From positions 13,972,501 to 14,036,500 of the forward strand of contig JALGPY010000014.1 in assembly GCA_023055425.1 (NCBI GenBank): a stretch of 64,000 nt of DNA, read 5' to 3'. Of this stretch, positions 10,970-24,252 are shown piece after piece. The position numbers were made by a program, and so were the translations under genes. A model generated the notes under the pieces. The model saw only the letters and a program-made list of their open reading frames with translations. It was not told the DNA's origin and did not search any database. The stretch comes from Linanthus parryae. Lineage: Eukaryota > Streptophyta > Magnoliopsida > Ericales > Polemoniaceae. How positions within the stretch are numbered: position 1 is the stretch's first letter; each line of letters begins with the position of its first letter.

Positions 10970-13900
10970 TATCGAAGAATGAAGAATTAGCTTGTTAATT
11001 TTGTTTAGTTTTACTTTCATTTCTGGGTAGGACTATAATGAAATTAGAGTCCAACTGATGACATGAAACTTCTCGTATCAGTGTCCATTGGATCATGCTT
11101 CTAATTTCATCTGAACCGTTCGTTTCCTATTATTGGAACGATGTCGTTTGCTCAGCTGTTAAGAGAATCGTTTATTTCTTTTCCCTCCTTACGTGTCTTG
11201 CTTTGATTGGCTTGTTTGGGTCTATAGACTAACGACCATGTATAAATGACTGTTAGCTCACTTTGTAAGCAGAGAATGAATTTCACATTTTGCAGAGGGT
11301 TTTCTCATCCTCGTATCCTCAATCTTCTTCTTCTTCTTCATTCTTCATCATGAAACCCTAGATCTCATTTACTTTCATTTGTCAATATGGTATCAGATCC
11401 TGGTTTGACAAAGCTTTTGTGAGATTCGATTCTTCTCTGTTTTGTGTTTGTCTCAGTTTTTGTGGATCTATTCATCTTGTCATTTTGTTGTAGATCTGGT
11501 ACTCGACTTCTTCCTGATCCATGTTGATTCATGATTCAACTGGTCATGGCTCTCATTCTCGCACTTCGCAACAAGGTATTGAAGTTTATTCTTCATTTTA
11601 TCTTCATAGTTCAGATAATCCTGGAGCTATTTTGGTATCTGAAAAATTTGATGAATCCAATTTCTATACATGGCATAAATCGATTATTGTAGCTCTTCGT
11701 GCCAAGAACAAAATTGAGTTTGTTGATGGGACTATCACAGAGCCTCTTTATACTTCTGATATGTATGTTCTTTGGAGAAGAAGTGATAGTACGGTGATGT
11801 CTTGGCTCTTGAGTTATATATCAAAGGAAATTGTTAGTAGTGTGGTGTGCAGATCTACAGCTAGAGACATTTGGTTAGATCTTATTGAACGGTTTTCAAA
11901 AGGAAATTTACCAAGGATTTTTCAGTTAACTCAGATGATTTCTGCTTTGAGACAAGAGAATAGATCTGTCACACTTTATTTTACACAACTGAAGAGTCTT
12001 TGGGATGAGTTAGCAAATTATAAGCCTACTCCTACTTGTACTTGTGGTATTTTAACTCAATGTGAATGCTACATTATTACTCAGTTAAGGAACTCTCAAG
12101 AAAAGGAGAGAATCATGCACTTTTTGAATGGTTTGAATCATCATTTTGCATCTGTGAGAGACCAGTTACTGTTGACAGATCATTTAGCACATTCAACAAA
12201 AAAGACAGATGGAGTTATAGTCCAATAATACTTTCTAGACACAGAACTTGGCAATGTATGCTCAGTATGGTGATTCTCTTTTTCAAATGCCTGCATCTCT
12301 GTCTAAGACTCCCGCAGTTAATGTGGTGCATAACCAATACAATGGTGGTGGTATGCATAAACAATCCAATATGCATACATCTCCAGCAGCTTCTAATAGA
12401 AACAGAAAATTTGTTTGTCATTATTGTGTTCATGAGGGACACATTAAGGCAAGATGTTACAGGCTTCATGGCTTTCCACCAGATTTCAAATTCACTAAGT
12501 CTAAGGTGAACAATGTTACTGCAGAGACAGTTGCTAGAAAGGTGAATTTCCTACTCAGAACAAACTTAATGCAGTCAATAAGCTTTTTACTACACACTTA
12601 CAGTCTAATGCTCCTCCAACTTATGGATCTTCTGCTTCTAGTCATGGAAGTTACATGGATTCACCTCTACAATCTCCTTCTAGTTCTAGTGGTTCCATGC
12701 ATGGCAATCATCCTTTCATGGCAGGTATTATCATCACCTTTCAATCTGGATTAATTTCTTATCATATTCCATCAAGTTCTTTGATTGTGGACTCAGGTTC
12801 CTCAGATTATATGTGTTCAAACTTGAAATTCTTTGAAACACTTCAACCACTCTCTCACACCTTTGTTCATTTTCCAAATGGAAAGACTTCTAAAGTAAAT
12901 CATGTTGGCATAGTCAAGCTTAACTCTCATTTGACTCTTCATCAAGTTTTATATGGTGTTAGGAAAAGGTAAAAGACGTGAAGGTCTATATATTCTGCAC
13001 AATTGTGACATTCCTAGTCAAAGTTCTTCTTGTGTTGCCCACAATTTTACTACACCTGAACTTTGGCACCAAAGATTAGGTCATCTATCACATGCAAAGT
13101 TGAATAGTATGCTCAGTTCTTTGGATAAGAGTTTGAAAGGGAATGTAGAATTGATATGTGAGATTTTTCCTATGCCAAAACAAAAGAAACTTCCTTTTTC
13201 AGGTCTTGGTCACATTACCAAACATCTCTTTGATTTGGTACACTGTGACACTTGGGGTCCTTACAAGATTCCCACACATCAAGGACACAAATATTTTCTT
13301 ACTCATGTTGAAGACTGTAGTAGGACTACTTGGATCTATTTGATGAATCACAAGTCAGGTGTTGACCATATTATTTCTGCATTCTTCAATATGGTTTCTA
13401 CTCAGTTTAATGCTTTCATCAAGAGATTTAGAAGTGATAATGCCCCTGAATTGGAGCTTTCTAAGTTTTTACAAGACAAGGGAGTTATTCATGAGCACAG
13501 TTGTGTTGAAACCTCAGAACAAAACTTAGTTGCAGAAAGAAAGCATCAGCATTTGTTGAATGTAGCCAGAGCTCTAAGGTTTCAAAGTGGTTTGCCTATT
13601 CAATTTTGGGGTGATTGTGTGCTAACAGCAGCCTATTTGATTAATAGAACCCCTTCACCAAAGCTACAAGGCAAGTCACCTTATGAAATTCTTTACAAAG
13701 TTCAACCAGATTTTTTAGTATTGAGAGTTTTTGGTTGTTTATGCTTTGTTAACACTTTGACACAAGGAAGGTCTAAGTTTGATGCCAAGGAAACTAAATG
13801 TGTTTTTGTTAGTTATGTGTTTGGAACAAATGGGTACAAAGTGTATGATCCGCAAAGCAAGAAGTTTCCCATTTCCAGGAATGTCATCTTTCATAAGAAC

Positions 13901-16248
13901 CTTTTTCCCTTTAAGGAAATAGATGTTACTCCATATAATTACATCAGCACAGTAATACCATTACCTGTTCCAGATGGAATTTTTTCTGATCTAGATTCCT
14001 CTAATGCATCATCACTACTGTTAACACCTGATACATCTCATTCAATCCCAAGCTGCAGAGATGTTCTACAATCTTCAAGTCTTGTTCCTCCTCTCAGAAC
14101 CACCACTAGAATAAGACATCCACCATAGTACTTACAGGATTATGTGACAAGACCAGTTCATGGAGAAAATGTGTTAATGAGCTCAAATTACCATATGGGT
14201 ACTTCCCTGGTTCTGTCAACTGTTTCAGATGTGAAACATTTAGACCCGATCAACTTTCAAAGCCAAATTCAACCTGTGTCTTATGCTCAATCTAGACAGT
14301 TCAGTGAATGGATAGATGCTATTAAGGAATAAGCTCAAGCTCTTGAACAAAATCAAACATGGGAATTGACTGTTTTGCCCTCATGACATAAGGTAATTGG
14401 TTGCAAATGGGTGTATAGAATCAAATATAACTCAAATGGCACAGTAGAAAGGTATAAAGCAAGATTAGTAGCTAAAGGTTACACTCAAACTGAAGGGATT
14501 GACTACTTTGAGACTTTTTCACCTGTTGCAAAACTAGTTACTTTCAGAACAATGTTGGCATTAGCTGTTTTTCATCAGTGGCCTTTACGTCAACTTGATA
14601 TCAACAATGCATTTATACATGGGAATCTTGATGAAGTGGTTGATATGAAGATTCCAGAAGGGTATTTTGAGTTAACAGGAGTAACCGATCATGGTATCCC
14701 TAAGGTGTGCAAGCTCAATAAATCTCTTTACGGTTTAAATCAGGCCTCTAGGCAATGGTTTTTGAAGTTTACAGACACCCTAATATATTTGGGGTTTCAA
14801 CAGTGCAAGTCATATTACACTCTCTTCATGAAGCATGATAAATCCTCAGTTATGTTTCTCCTTGTTTATGTAGATGATATACTACTTAGAGGTTCACATG
14901 TGGAGGATCTCACAGATTTCAAGTTTAATCTTGCTCAACACGTCAAACTCAAAGATTTGGGTGCTTTGTCCTACTTTCTGGGTTTTGAGGTCACCAGAAC
15001 TTCTACAGGAACTTTTCTTTCTCAACAAAAGTTTGCAGTCGATATCTTATCTAGTGCAGGGTATCTGGATTGTAAAGCAGCTACTACTCCCATGATTGCA
15101 TCAAATAAACACAGTATGCACAAAGGTGATATTCTTGAAGATTTAGAAGCTCTGGGGTATAGAAAGCTAGTTGGCAAACTTCTTTACTTATGCAATTCTA
15201 GACTAGATTTGTGCTATTCAGTTCACAAACTTAGTCAGTTTATAACTCAGCCTACCAAAGTGCATTTAGCAGCAGCCCATCATGTGTTAAGGTACCTAAA
15301 AGGGACTGCTATTCAGGGTTTTTATTTCTCAGCTCAACCTCCTCTTAAGATTCTTCTTTACAAAGATTCAGATTGGGCAGGCTGCACTGGCTCTAGAAGA
15401 TCAACTTTTGGTTACTTAGTCTTTTTGAGCCATTCCTTGATTTATTGGAAATCCAAGAAACATACTGTTGTTGCAAGAAGTTCTGCAGAAGCTGAATACA
15501 AAGGATTATCATTGCAGGGTTGTGAAATTCAATGGTTGCTCTCCCTATTTCAAGAATTGAATGTGGTTCTGGATTGTAAACCTGTTATTTTCAGTGATAA
15601 TTCTTCTGCAATTCAGCTTGCCAGGAATCCAATTTATCATGAAAAGACCAAGCACATAGACCTGGACACTTATCTTATCGAGATCTTGTCTCCTCAGGTG
15701 TGTATTGCAGTATATTTGTGCAGCAGAACAATTAACAGACATACTCACCAAGCCTTTAGCTGCTCAGCAATTTATTCACTACAAATCCAAGTTGACTGTA
15801 ATGTCCACATTACATCAACTTGAGGGGGCGTATTGAAGAATGAAGAATTACCTTGTTAATTTTGTTTATTTTTACTTTCATTTCTGGGTAGGACTAAAAT
15901 GATTTTAGAGCCAAACTGATGACATGAAACTTCTCGTTTCAGTGTCCGTCGGATCAGGCTTCTAATTTCATCTGAACCGTTCGTTTCCTATTATTGGAAC
16001 GATGTCGTTTGCTCAGCTATTAAGAGCAACACTTATTTCTTTTCCCTCCTTATGTGTCTTGCTTTGATTGACTTGTTTGGATCTTTAGACTAACGACCAT
16101 ATATAAGTGACCGTTAGCTCAATTTGTAGACAGAGAATGAATTTCACATTTTGCAGAGGGTTTTCTCATGCTCGTCTCCTCAATCTTCTTCTTCTTCTTC
16201 ATTCTTCATCATGAAACCCCAGATATCATTTACTTTCATTTTTCAATA
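10970..16248 (+). mobile_element. Copia-1: complete, inactive Ty1/Copia element
   Basis: LTRs 10970-11387 and 15831-16248, both 418 bases, with terminal TATTGA...TCAATA (first base pair changed in the 5' copy). The target duplication is ATTAG (10965-10969 and 16249-16253). The primer-binding site TGGTATCAGATCC is at 11388, matching initiator-Met tRNA type with one change, and the polypurine tract GAGGGGGCG sits at 15822-15830. The LTRs differ at many positions, so the insertion is old. Domain order protease-integrase-RT-RNase H places it in Copia. Confidence 0.95.
11521..15823 (+). pseudogene. Copia-1 gag-pol remnant
   Basis: Gag starts at 11521. A zinc knuckle (CHYCVHEGHIKARC) follows near 12415, then protease (LIVDSGSSDYMCSN) near 12780, integrase with GAG-pre-integrase (LWHQRLGHLSH) and core D/D/E residues in HCDTWGP, RSDNA and AERKH, RT with YVDDILL near 14868, and RNase H (DWAG, SSAEAEY, TKHIDL) near 15370-15660. 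Frame changes near 12235, 12640 and 12950 and in-frame stops at 14126-14128, 14330-14332 and 14384-14386 make it inactive. Confidence 0.9.
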
Positions 16249-16253
16249 ATTAG

Positions 16254-17300
16254 GGTAGTGATTCTTTGTTTGTGACAAATGTTTGGGGACATATAGCATT
16301 ACTCTCTAAATCCACAACAAAAAAATGATTGCACACAAGTCTTGTACCATGTGTACATGATGGAGATCTGAAGGATGTATAAAGATACATTGATGTGCTT
16401 ATGAAATTCCCTCCTCCGACTAGTAATATTTATAATATGCTACTACCACTAAATCAATGTGTTTGTGAAATGAATATCATCACTGTACTTTTTATTGGAG
16501 AATATCAGAGTTGTTATTTATCAACTGAAAATCTGAATAAGTGGCAGAAAATAATTCTAGTTGAAAATCTAGCTAATTTGAGAATTCAAAAATGTGTTCG
16601 GTATATTCTATTAAATAACTATGATCATGCTAATGTCAAAAATGTATTATAACTTCATTTTTATTCAGCTCAAAAATTTGTGTGTTGCTAAATAAAATAG
16701 GGTGATAATACAAATAGTGGTGGCTGGCTCTTGGAGGACGTTAGGGCTGTTTTGTCCGGGTTTTGTGCCGTTAGCTTCCTAGAAAGAGCTGCCTGGGTTG
16801 TGGAATGAGTCTACCCACTCAGCTAATTGTGCCAAGTTTCATTTGAGGGAGGAACTACTAGTATTTAGGAAAATAAAAATACTCCTACTGTAGTACTAGT
16901 TCAAATTTCAAAGGTTAACGTGTCTTTGTCAACTCCTTCCTTAAGAGCCTTAGCATTCCGATGTATACAGGTGAAGGGGAACACATGAGGTAGCTATCAT
17001 ATTTTCTGTAAGTTTATATAATAAGAATATTAATAAGTTATTGACGCAGCCTTAGCATTCCCTCCTCTCTCTCTTGTGGTGTTATTTGTTATTGAGAAAT
17101 TGTAGATCTCAAAAACTAAATTGACTCAGAGCATCTGAATATGATAACTATCCCAAGTTTTGAGGAAGACTTGGTGGCTGGCCCTGGAGGAATCTACCCA
17201 GTCAGCTAAAGTGCAAATTGAGTTGCATTTGAGGGAGACTGCCTACTTCCTCCCTCCCAATATTTTAGTCCCCTATTCTAAAACTTCTCTCCACTTTCTT
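16254..17300. other. Spacer with relics of the DC1 upstream module
   Basis: No gene. Blocks at 16390-16645 (CTCCGACTA, ACTACCACTAAATC, CAACTGAAAA) match 22440-22640 in the same order. Blocks at 16720-16940 (GTGCCGTTAGCTTC, CTACCCACTCAGC, ACTACTAGT) match 29175-29400, the promoter region of gene B. A third partial version lies at 17170-17250. This suggests repeated copying of one upstream module. Confidence 0.55.
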
Positions 17301-17311
17301 AAATGCATATA

Positions 17312-20300
17312 ACTTGTAAGGACATTCACTTTATTCATTGTTTGGTTAAATTTGAAGACGACAAGACTGCTTGGTTTCTGACTGGATTCTATGGGGATCC
17401 AACTAGGAGTGAGAGACACCACTCTTGGAATCTACTTCGTCGCTTAAAACCGCAAGGGGATGCCCCTTGGTGTGTAATGGGTGACTTCAACGAAGTTCAT
17501 TCTCAATCGGAAAAGGAAGGGGGACGGGCTGTCCTTGAGAGAAATATAAACCCCTTTCAGGATGCTTTATCGGACTGCAATCTCCAAGATTTAGGGTTCA
17601 CGGGAAACCCGTTTACTTGGAACAACAATCAAGAAGAGGAAGACAACATCCGGGAACGTTTGGACCGTGTAGTGGCCAACCTTAACTGGAGAGTTCGCTT
17701 TGGTAACGCTAGAGTAAATCATCTGGTGTGCTCCACGTCCGACCACAATCCAATCGAACTCAAAACCCATGAAATTAAGACTTCTGATCAAAGGGGAGTT
17801 AAACGTTTTTATTTCGAGGCAGGATGGCTTCAAGACCCAAACTGTGATGAAAAGGTCAAGGAGGAATGGGGTGCTAGTGGCGCCCCAGTTATAGAGAAGC
17901 TGCGATCCTGTGCGGATGAATTACGAAAGTGGGGTAAATCCCGATTTGGGAACTTTAAGATAAAGATCCAGAGATGCAAAAAGTCTATCGCAAGACTAGA
18001 GTCCCAAAGGCCTTCTGCTACTGTTATGGCACATTTGAGGAAAGCAAAAAGAGATCTAAATATCCTTCTGCAGCAAGAAGAGGATTACTGGTATCAAAGA
18101 TCCCGGGTACAGTGGATTAAAAGTGGCGATGAGAACACCTCTTTTTTTCACCGAAAGGCAACGACAAGGAAAGTGCGGAACACAATCACCGGTATTGAAG
18201 ACCAGCAGGGGAACTGGTGTACCGAGGAAAGCGACATTATTCGGGTTCTAACGGCTTATTTCGAAGGTCTGTTCAATTCTTCTAATCCGTCAGCTTTCGA
18301 TATTGATGTTATGTTGAGCTATGTTACAAATGGTATATCATCCGTTCAAAGGGATTTCTTGGAAAGCCCATATACCATAGCTGAGGTCACTGCTAGTCTA
18401 AAACAGATGGGGCCACTCAAGTCACCGGGAATAGATGGATTCCCGGCTATCTTTTATCAAATATATTGGAACTTTTTACAGAATGATGTTGGGATTTGTG
18501 TTTTAGATATCCTAAACGGCAAACGGAGTGTGGCAGATTTCAACCACACTTTGCTTGCTCTTATCCCTAAGGTCAAACAGATTCGAACCCCAGCGGACCT
18601 AAGATCGATTAGTCTCTGTACTGTAATCTACAAATTGGTTTCCAAAACGATGGCTAATAGACTCAAACGGGTTCTACCTAGCCTCATCTCGGAGAACCAA
18701 TCAGCCTTTGTGCCCGGAAGGCTTATTTCGGATAATATTATCTCTGCTTTCGAGATTCTACATACTATGAGGAACAGAATGAAGGGCAAAGAAGGTGTGG
18801 TGGCAGTCAAGACGGATATTAGTAAAGCCTATGACCGGGTTGAATGGGTTTTTATTGTTAAAGTGCTGGAAAAACTCAATTTCGGACCAAAATGGGTTCA
18901 GCTGACGTACGATTGCATCTCTACAACCCGTTACTCTTTCTCTTTTAAGGGACAGATTGTGGGTGATATTATACCCAAGCGTGGGCTTCGTCAAGGTTGT
19001 CCCATCTCACCGTATTTGTTTTTATTTTGTGGTGAAGTACTCTCTCGTGCTCTCACGTATGCTATGTCTAGTAATGCTATTACAGGTGCTGCGGCATCCA
19101 GAGGGGGTCCTAAAGTCTCCCACCTCTTTTTTGCGGATGACAGCATGATTTTTACAAAAGCAAATACGAAAGAAATTTCTTGCCTAGCTAGACTCCTACG
19201 TCATTATGAAGCAGCAACAGGACACAAAATTAACTTGGAGAAGTCGTCTGCTGTATTGTCATCGAATATCTCCGAGCCGGAAGGGGAGGCTTCACGAAAA
19301 ATATCTGGGGCTGCCGACAGAAATTTCCAGGGACAGAATTAGCAACTTCAAATGTATCAATGAAAGGGTTCGAGCGAAGCTTGGGAATTGGAAAGAAAAA
19401 TACCTTAGCCCAGCCGGAAAAGAAGTCCTCCTCAAATCTGTAATTGAAGAGATTCCTTCCTACACCATGGGGTGCTTCAAGTTGCCGGTTAATCTCTGTG
19501 ACAGTATTGAAGCGGAAATGGCACCTTTCTGGTGGGGATCATCAAGCACGCAGAAACGTATGTCTTGGGTGTCCTGGGAAAATATGAAGAAATCAAGATC
19601 AGAGGGAGGTTTGGGTTTTCATCATCTTCAATCTTTCAACACGGCTTTATTAGGGAAGCAGTTTTGGAGATTACTAATGAAACCCAATGCTTTACATGCC
19701 CGAATACTTAGACATAAGTATTACAAAGATAGAGGTCTCTTAAATGCAGAATTAAAGCAGGGATGTTCTTACCTCTGGAGAAGTATTATGTCGAGTAAAG
19801 ATTTGGTGATGAAGGGTTGCAGGTGGAGGATAGGCAATGGGGAGCGTCTGGATGCGTTTCAAGATAAGTGGCTGCTGCGTCCCCTTCAGTTTAAGCCGAT
19901 TACTCCAAAATTGGTGAACCACCGGGTTACTGTTGCGGACCTGATTACAGAAGAGAGGAAATGGAATGAGCACTTGCTTGCAGATCTGTTCTGGGAAGAA
20001 GATAGAACTGAAATCAGGAGGATAAAAATTCCTCAAAACCCCCAACCTGACAGGTTAATCTGGCATTTTTCAGAGAGAGGAAATTATACTGTAAACTCGG
20101 CCTATAAACTGCTAATTCAATATGCCGATTTGAAGGAAAAGAAGCAAGTGGGAAGTGCTTCAGAAATCTCACAAGACTGGTGGAAAGTTTTCTGGTCACA
20201 GAAAATTCCCAAACGGGTCCTTTACCCAAGTTGGAGGGCTATGAGACGTAGCCTCCCAGTTAGATCAAACCTGGTAACAAGGGGTATCAAAACTGACGAT

Positions 20301-21206
20301 TTCTGTGCTATTTGTAATAATCAAGGGGAAACAGAGACTCATCTGTTCTTATATTGCTCATTTGCGAGGAAGTGTTGGTCGCTGCTCTTTGGTGAGAATT
20401 TTGTGAATCGGATCCATGGGCCTTTTGAAACCTGGTTTCCTCAACAATTCCTGAAAAGTGATAAAGAAGAAAGGAAGAAGGTGAGTGTGCTTGTTCACTC
20501 TCTCTGGTGGAACCGTAACAATTTAATCTTCCGAAACAAAAGAGAAAGTGTTCGTGATATCCAAAATAGAGTGGAGGACTACCTTGATGAGATCAACCAG
20601 TGCATGCAGGGTACAAACTCATCGGAACCGGCTCAGATCTGTCCGGGTAGATCGGTTGAAGGACCGAAAAACCCACCGGATAATTGGTTCATTTTAAGCA
20701 CGGACGCCGCCTGGAACCGTGGAGAGGGAACGGCAGCGACCGGAGCTGTAATCAGAAACCACGCCGGAATCTTCATCGCCGGCAAATCCAAGAAAATCCC
20801 CTTTTCAATCTCCCCAAAAGCTGCCGAAGCAGAAGCGATCCTTGAAGGATTGCAATTTGCAGCAGAGATGAATGTCAAGAGAATTTGGTTGGAGACCGAT
20901 TCTCTCTCCCTAGTCAAAGCCCTAAAGAGAGCAGATGAATCGGATGGGAGAGAAAGGGACAAGGAAGAAGACGTTACAGAGATCGGTGAGTGCATTGATG
21001 AATGCATTCAACTCCTGGATAAGTGTGAAGGACGCGTGGCTACCTATATACCACGCAGGTGGAACGTTTTAGCCGATCGCTTCGCAAAACACGGGTTAGG
21101 GCTTGATTTAAATTCTTGTAGAGTTTGGTCTGGATCACCCCCTGTGTGGGTCACTGATCTGCTAGTTGAAGACTCTTTATGCCGTTTCCAAGCCCAATTT
21201 TTGTAA
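17312..21206 (+). pseudogene. LINE ORF2 remnant: endonuclease-RT-RNase H
   Basis: The first frame runs to 19342 and the second opens by 19206; one frameshift around 19275 separates them. Order: C-terminal AP-endonuclease (GDFNEV, TSDHNPI), RT (KSPGIDGF, SAFVPGR, KTDISKAYDRVEW, RQGCPISPYLF, catalytic FADD near 19132), zf-RVT cysteines (CAICNNQGETETHLFLYC), then a C-terminal RNase H with STDAAW, AEAEAILEGL and LETDSLSL. Plant L1 elements with a plant-type RNase H domain are known. Stop at 21206. Confidence 0.92.
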
Positions 21207-21231
21207 TCCAATGGATTTCTTCAAAAAAAAA
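17312..21231 (+). mobile_element. 5'-truncated LINE (L1-type, with RNase H)
   Basis: The insertion is bounded by an exact 11-base duplication AAATGCATATA (17301-17311 and 21230-21240) and ends in a short poly(A) after the last ORF. The apparent ATG at 17303 lies in the target duplication, so it is not the element's own start. The 5' end begins within the endonuclease, as typical for incomplete target-primed reverse transcription. Confidence 0.93.
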
Positions 21232-21240
21232 ATGCATATA

Positions 21241-21764
21241 CACAGTTACTAGTAGTAGTACACTAGTAGCATGAACTTGCTCATACACAATCTACCAGTT
21301 TAGGGTTTATGGAGTGCAGTTGTCTCGCACGCGGCACTTGGAAAACGAACCGACTCATATTCTGGCAAAAATTCTGAACAGTTTGATCATTAAGTATTAA
21401 TTTGCTCAAAAGAAAGGCCCGTTTGGGCTCTACATGTAACGGACCAATTTGAATTGGGCCAAGAAGCCCATTACTAAATAATCTCCTATATAGCTTTAGA
21501 TAAAGAAAACAATGCCAATGGGGAAGGTTGGCCTCGTGCCTTATCTTCGTACTTGATTCAATCATAAATCGCACCTGATTGGACGCCTTTACTTGGTGTA
21601 ACGAATACGAGAAATCATTTTTTGGCTGCAGATGTGCATTTACCACCGGTGCTTTTACTAAAGACACATATTATGCTGTTGTTCAAAACAATTACGCATA
21701 GCTATGATGTCGACCACGTTCATGAACTAGTCTCTCCAACAAGCTTGCACAAGCATTGTACCAA
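21241..21764. other. Spacer between LINE and solo LTR
   Basis: No coding region or element ends recognised. GGCCCGTTTGGGC and similar blocks near 21416 resemble non-coding LTR sequence, but no pairing was found. Confidence 0.3.
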
Positions 21765-21769
21765 CTTAA

Positions 21770-22079
21770 TGATACGGAATCGTATCGATAAGAGAAGAAA
21801 CTGGAGATTTGAGTGAAGAAATTGAAGATTTAGATGAAGAAATTGGGAGAAGATGAGAATTAGACGAGAGTAGAGACAAGACAAGAGTTCATAAGAAACG
21901 ATATTCTTATTCATAATAAATTGAGAGAGATTACATTTTCTTAAATGGACAAATAAACTGACCTAACCCTAAACAAACGGACTTACAGTACGGGCCTAAT
22001 TAAATAATAAATAACAATTATGATTAAAATGCTAATAAACTAATAAATATATAATATTGATACGGGGCGACCCGTATCA
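21770..22079 (-). mobile_element. Solo LTR
   Basis: 310 bases bounded by TG...CA on both strands and by an exact 5-base duplication CTTAA (21765-21769 and 22080-22084). On the minus strand the LTR opens with a palindrome (TGATACGGG...CCCGTATCA), the same design as the 250-base LTRs at 30654. The interior also shares a GAATAAGAAT block and a GGGCCTAATTAAA-type block. It is therefore a related family. No internal region remains, as after LTR-LTR recombination. Confidence 0.88.
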
Positions 22080-22084
22080 CTTAA

Positions 22085-23012
22085 GGTTTCAAAAGATGTG
22101 CATTTGAGAAAATAAAGATCTGGAGCAGTATAATGATCAACATGTATAATGGAATTGTAGTGTTGGTACACCGGCCCAATGGCGAAGAAGATTCCACGTA
22201 TCAGCCACAATTATCTGTTGACCAATGAAGAAAAAGGGTTGAGGAGGACTACAAATCCCTTAATCATCTACTTCTTCTTCGTTGCTATGGCTCTTGTGGA
22301 TGAAATGTTGAAGCCTTTTTGCCATGGTTGGTAACTCCCTCCTCTCTATCTGTACCTTTTACCGCTATTGTTTGTTATTGATGAATTGTAGATCTCAAAA
22401 TTTAGGACTGTTCAGAGCATGTGATAATTGTCATTTGTTCCCTCCTCCGACTATTTTTGTTAATATTCTACTACCACTAAATCCATGTGTTTATGAATCT
22501 CATATACTCATTGCTTGTTTTATTTTCCATTCCTTTTTTATCAACTGAAAACCTGAATAATCAGGTCAAAATAATTAGTGTTAGAAATCTAGTTGAGTTG
22601 AGAGTAAAAATATGTTTGGTATATATTACTATTATTCTGACTAGTCTTAACCCCGCGCCATGGCGCGGGCTGTGGATGAACATGAACAATGAAGCTGGGC
22701 TATTTTGAATTGTAGAAATTGTATCTATAAAATAATTTCCATCTAAAACTCTAAAAGAATTATTTTACAAATTGGTGGCAGTATCTCTAACTATCTGTTT
22801 GGAAGCGATATAAGTAACTGAAAATATATTTCCTATTACAGCATTACGTACGTAGCTCGAAATGTAAATGGGTGCTCTCTCAGCTTGAGAGCATTTGAAG
22901 TATATGCGTGAGGTTCTGAGTTCGAACCCGGCTATATAATGTTATTCTGAAAAATTACGTAACTCGAAATTACTCTTTCTTTGTAAGGGAATGAATTTCA
23001 GAGTGCATTATT
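22085..23012. other. Spacer with DC1 upstream relic and tRNA-like block
   Basis: The part at 22265-22640 repeats the 16390-17110 blocks (CCCTCCTCTCT, GAATTGTAGATCTCAAAA, CTACTACCACTAAATC). At about 22874-22932 a tRNA-like stretch carries GCTTGAGAGC and GAGTTCGAACCCGGC, a B-box-like motif, probably another SINE fragment. CCGCGCCATGGCGCGG near 22652 is a short perfect palindrome. Confidence 0.5.
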
Positions 23013-23021
23013 TACATTATA

Positions 23022-24243
23022 GGGTTAATTGCATTTTACCCCCCTGTGGTCAGGGGTTTGTGCGAAAGACCTCCCTGAGGTCTAAAATGTTGCAATATAC
23101 CTTCTTGTGGTTTCATTTTTGTGCGGTAGGGGGGTATTTTTTCGTTAGTGAGGGTAAAAAGACTTCACTACCCTTTTATAAATAGCATACACCCTTCATT
23201 TTCTCATTTCACTCTCTCTCTCTCTCAACTCTCTTTCATCTTTTTTCTCTACACTTGCTTCTCCTTATCTTTCCAGATTGCATTTAAAGATGTAGAAACC
23301 AGTCCACAAACACATTAGGCTTTCAAGATTAAAGCTAATATCTCCTAAATAACATATTAGTTAGCAGATTGTATCATTGGGTTTCGAGGTTTAAACTTTT
23401 AACAAACTACCATATAGTCAGCCGGGGGGAACTTCATCAACACAATTGCAATATCATATGAAATGCATCTTTCTTCATTCTATATAGTTTTCAAGTGAGC
23501 ACAAAAAGGGAAGGGTTATGAGGCAGGTTTAGTCATGTTTTTTATTTCACACAAAGCAATGAATGAGGTAAGCGAAGTTGCATAGAGACTTTTAAAGGTG
23601 AACTTTGATTCTCCCAAAAAAGGGCTATGAGGCAGATCTGGACTCGCTCTTCTTCCTCCATCTTTCTCTTTCCATCTTCTACTCCCTCCGTTTTCTTCTC
23701 TAAACCCAGCAGCGGCAGAGTATTCTCCAACCCAGAAGCGGCGGAGTTCTAGCTTCCACCTGCGCGTCCGCCGCCTTTCACCTGAACCGTCTGCCGCCTC
23801 CACTGCGCCGACGTACTCTCCGCCGTGTTCGCTGGCTTCCGCTGCCGTGTTCGCCGGCTGTAGCAGCTCCAGCCTACTCCTTCTCATTCCTCTCTTCCTC
23901 ATCCTCCTCTTTCCCGTCACCGTTTGGCTTCATCGGCGGCTTCCTCCTCCTGCTTCCCCCACCTCCTCATCCTCCATCAGAGCTTCCTCGTTCTCGACCT
24001 CCTCATCTTCCCTTCACCAGATCTGTTTTTTTCAGATCTGGTTGTGTTTAGTTTAGTTTTTTTTTTCTTTTTTGAACACTGAGGGTAAAATGGGTATAAA
24101 AAGTTGAATTTTGACGGATTCCGTTAGTTTTAACGGAACCGCACAAAAACCAAACCACATGAGGGTTAAATGCAAGATTTAACACCACAAGGGGGTTTTC
24201 CGCACAAACCCCTAACCACATGGGGGTAAAATGCAATTAACCC
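23022..24243. mobile_element. Mutator-like element with GC-rich interior (Pack-MULE candidate)
   Basis: Long terminal inverted repeats begin GGGTTAATTGCATTTTACCC on both ends, and the 1222-base element is flanked by an exact 9-base duplication TACATTATA (23013-23021 and 24244-24252). Both features are typical of Mutator. No transposase is present. The interior at 23640-24040 is C/T-rich and much more GC-rich than its surroundings, as expected for a captured gene piece. Confidence 0.88.
23516..23920 (-). CDS. Hypothetical ORF inside the MULE
   Basis: A 134-codon ORF rich in Arg, Glu and Gly, with no recognised domain. It spans the GC-rich captured-looking part. On the plus strand the same stretch reads as Ser/Pro/Leu-rich. 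It could be a captured UTR or signal-peptide region and need not be coding. Confidence 0.2.
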   Translation of the reverse strand: MTGKRRMRKRGMRRSRLELLQPANTAAEASEHGGEYVGAVEAADGSGERRRTRRWKLELRRFWVGEYSAAAGFREENGGSRRWKEKDGGRRASPDLPHSPFLGESKFTFKSLYATSLTSFIALCEIKNMTKPAS

Positions 24244-24252
24244 TACATTATA

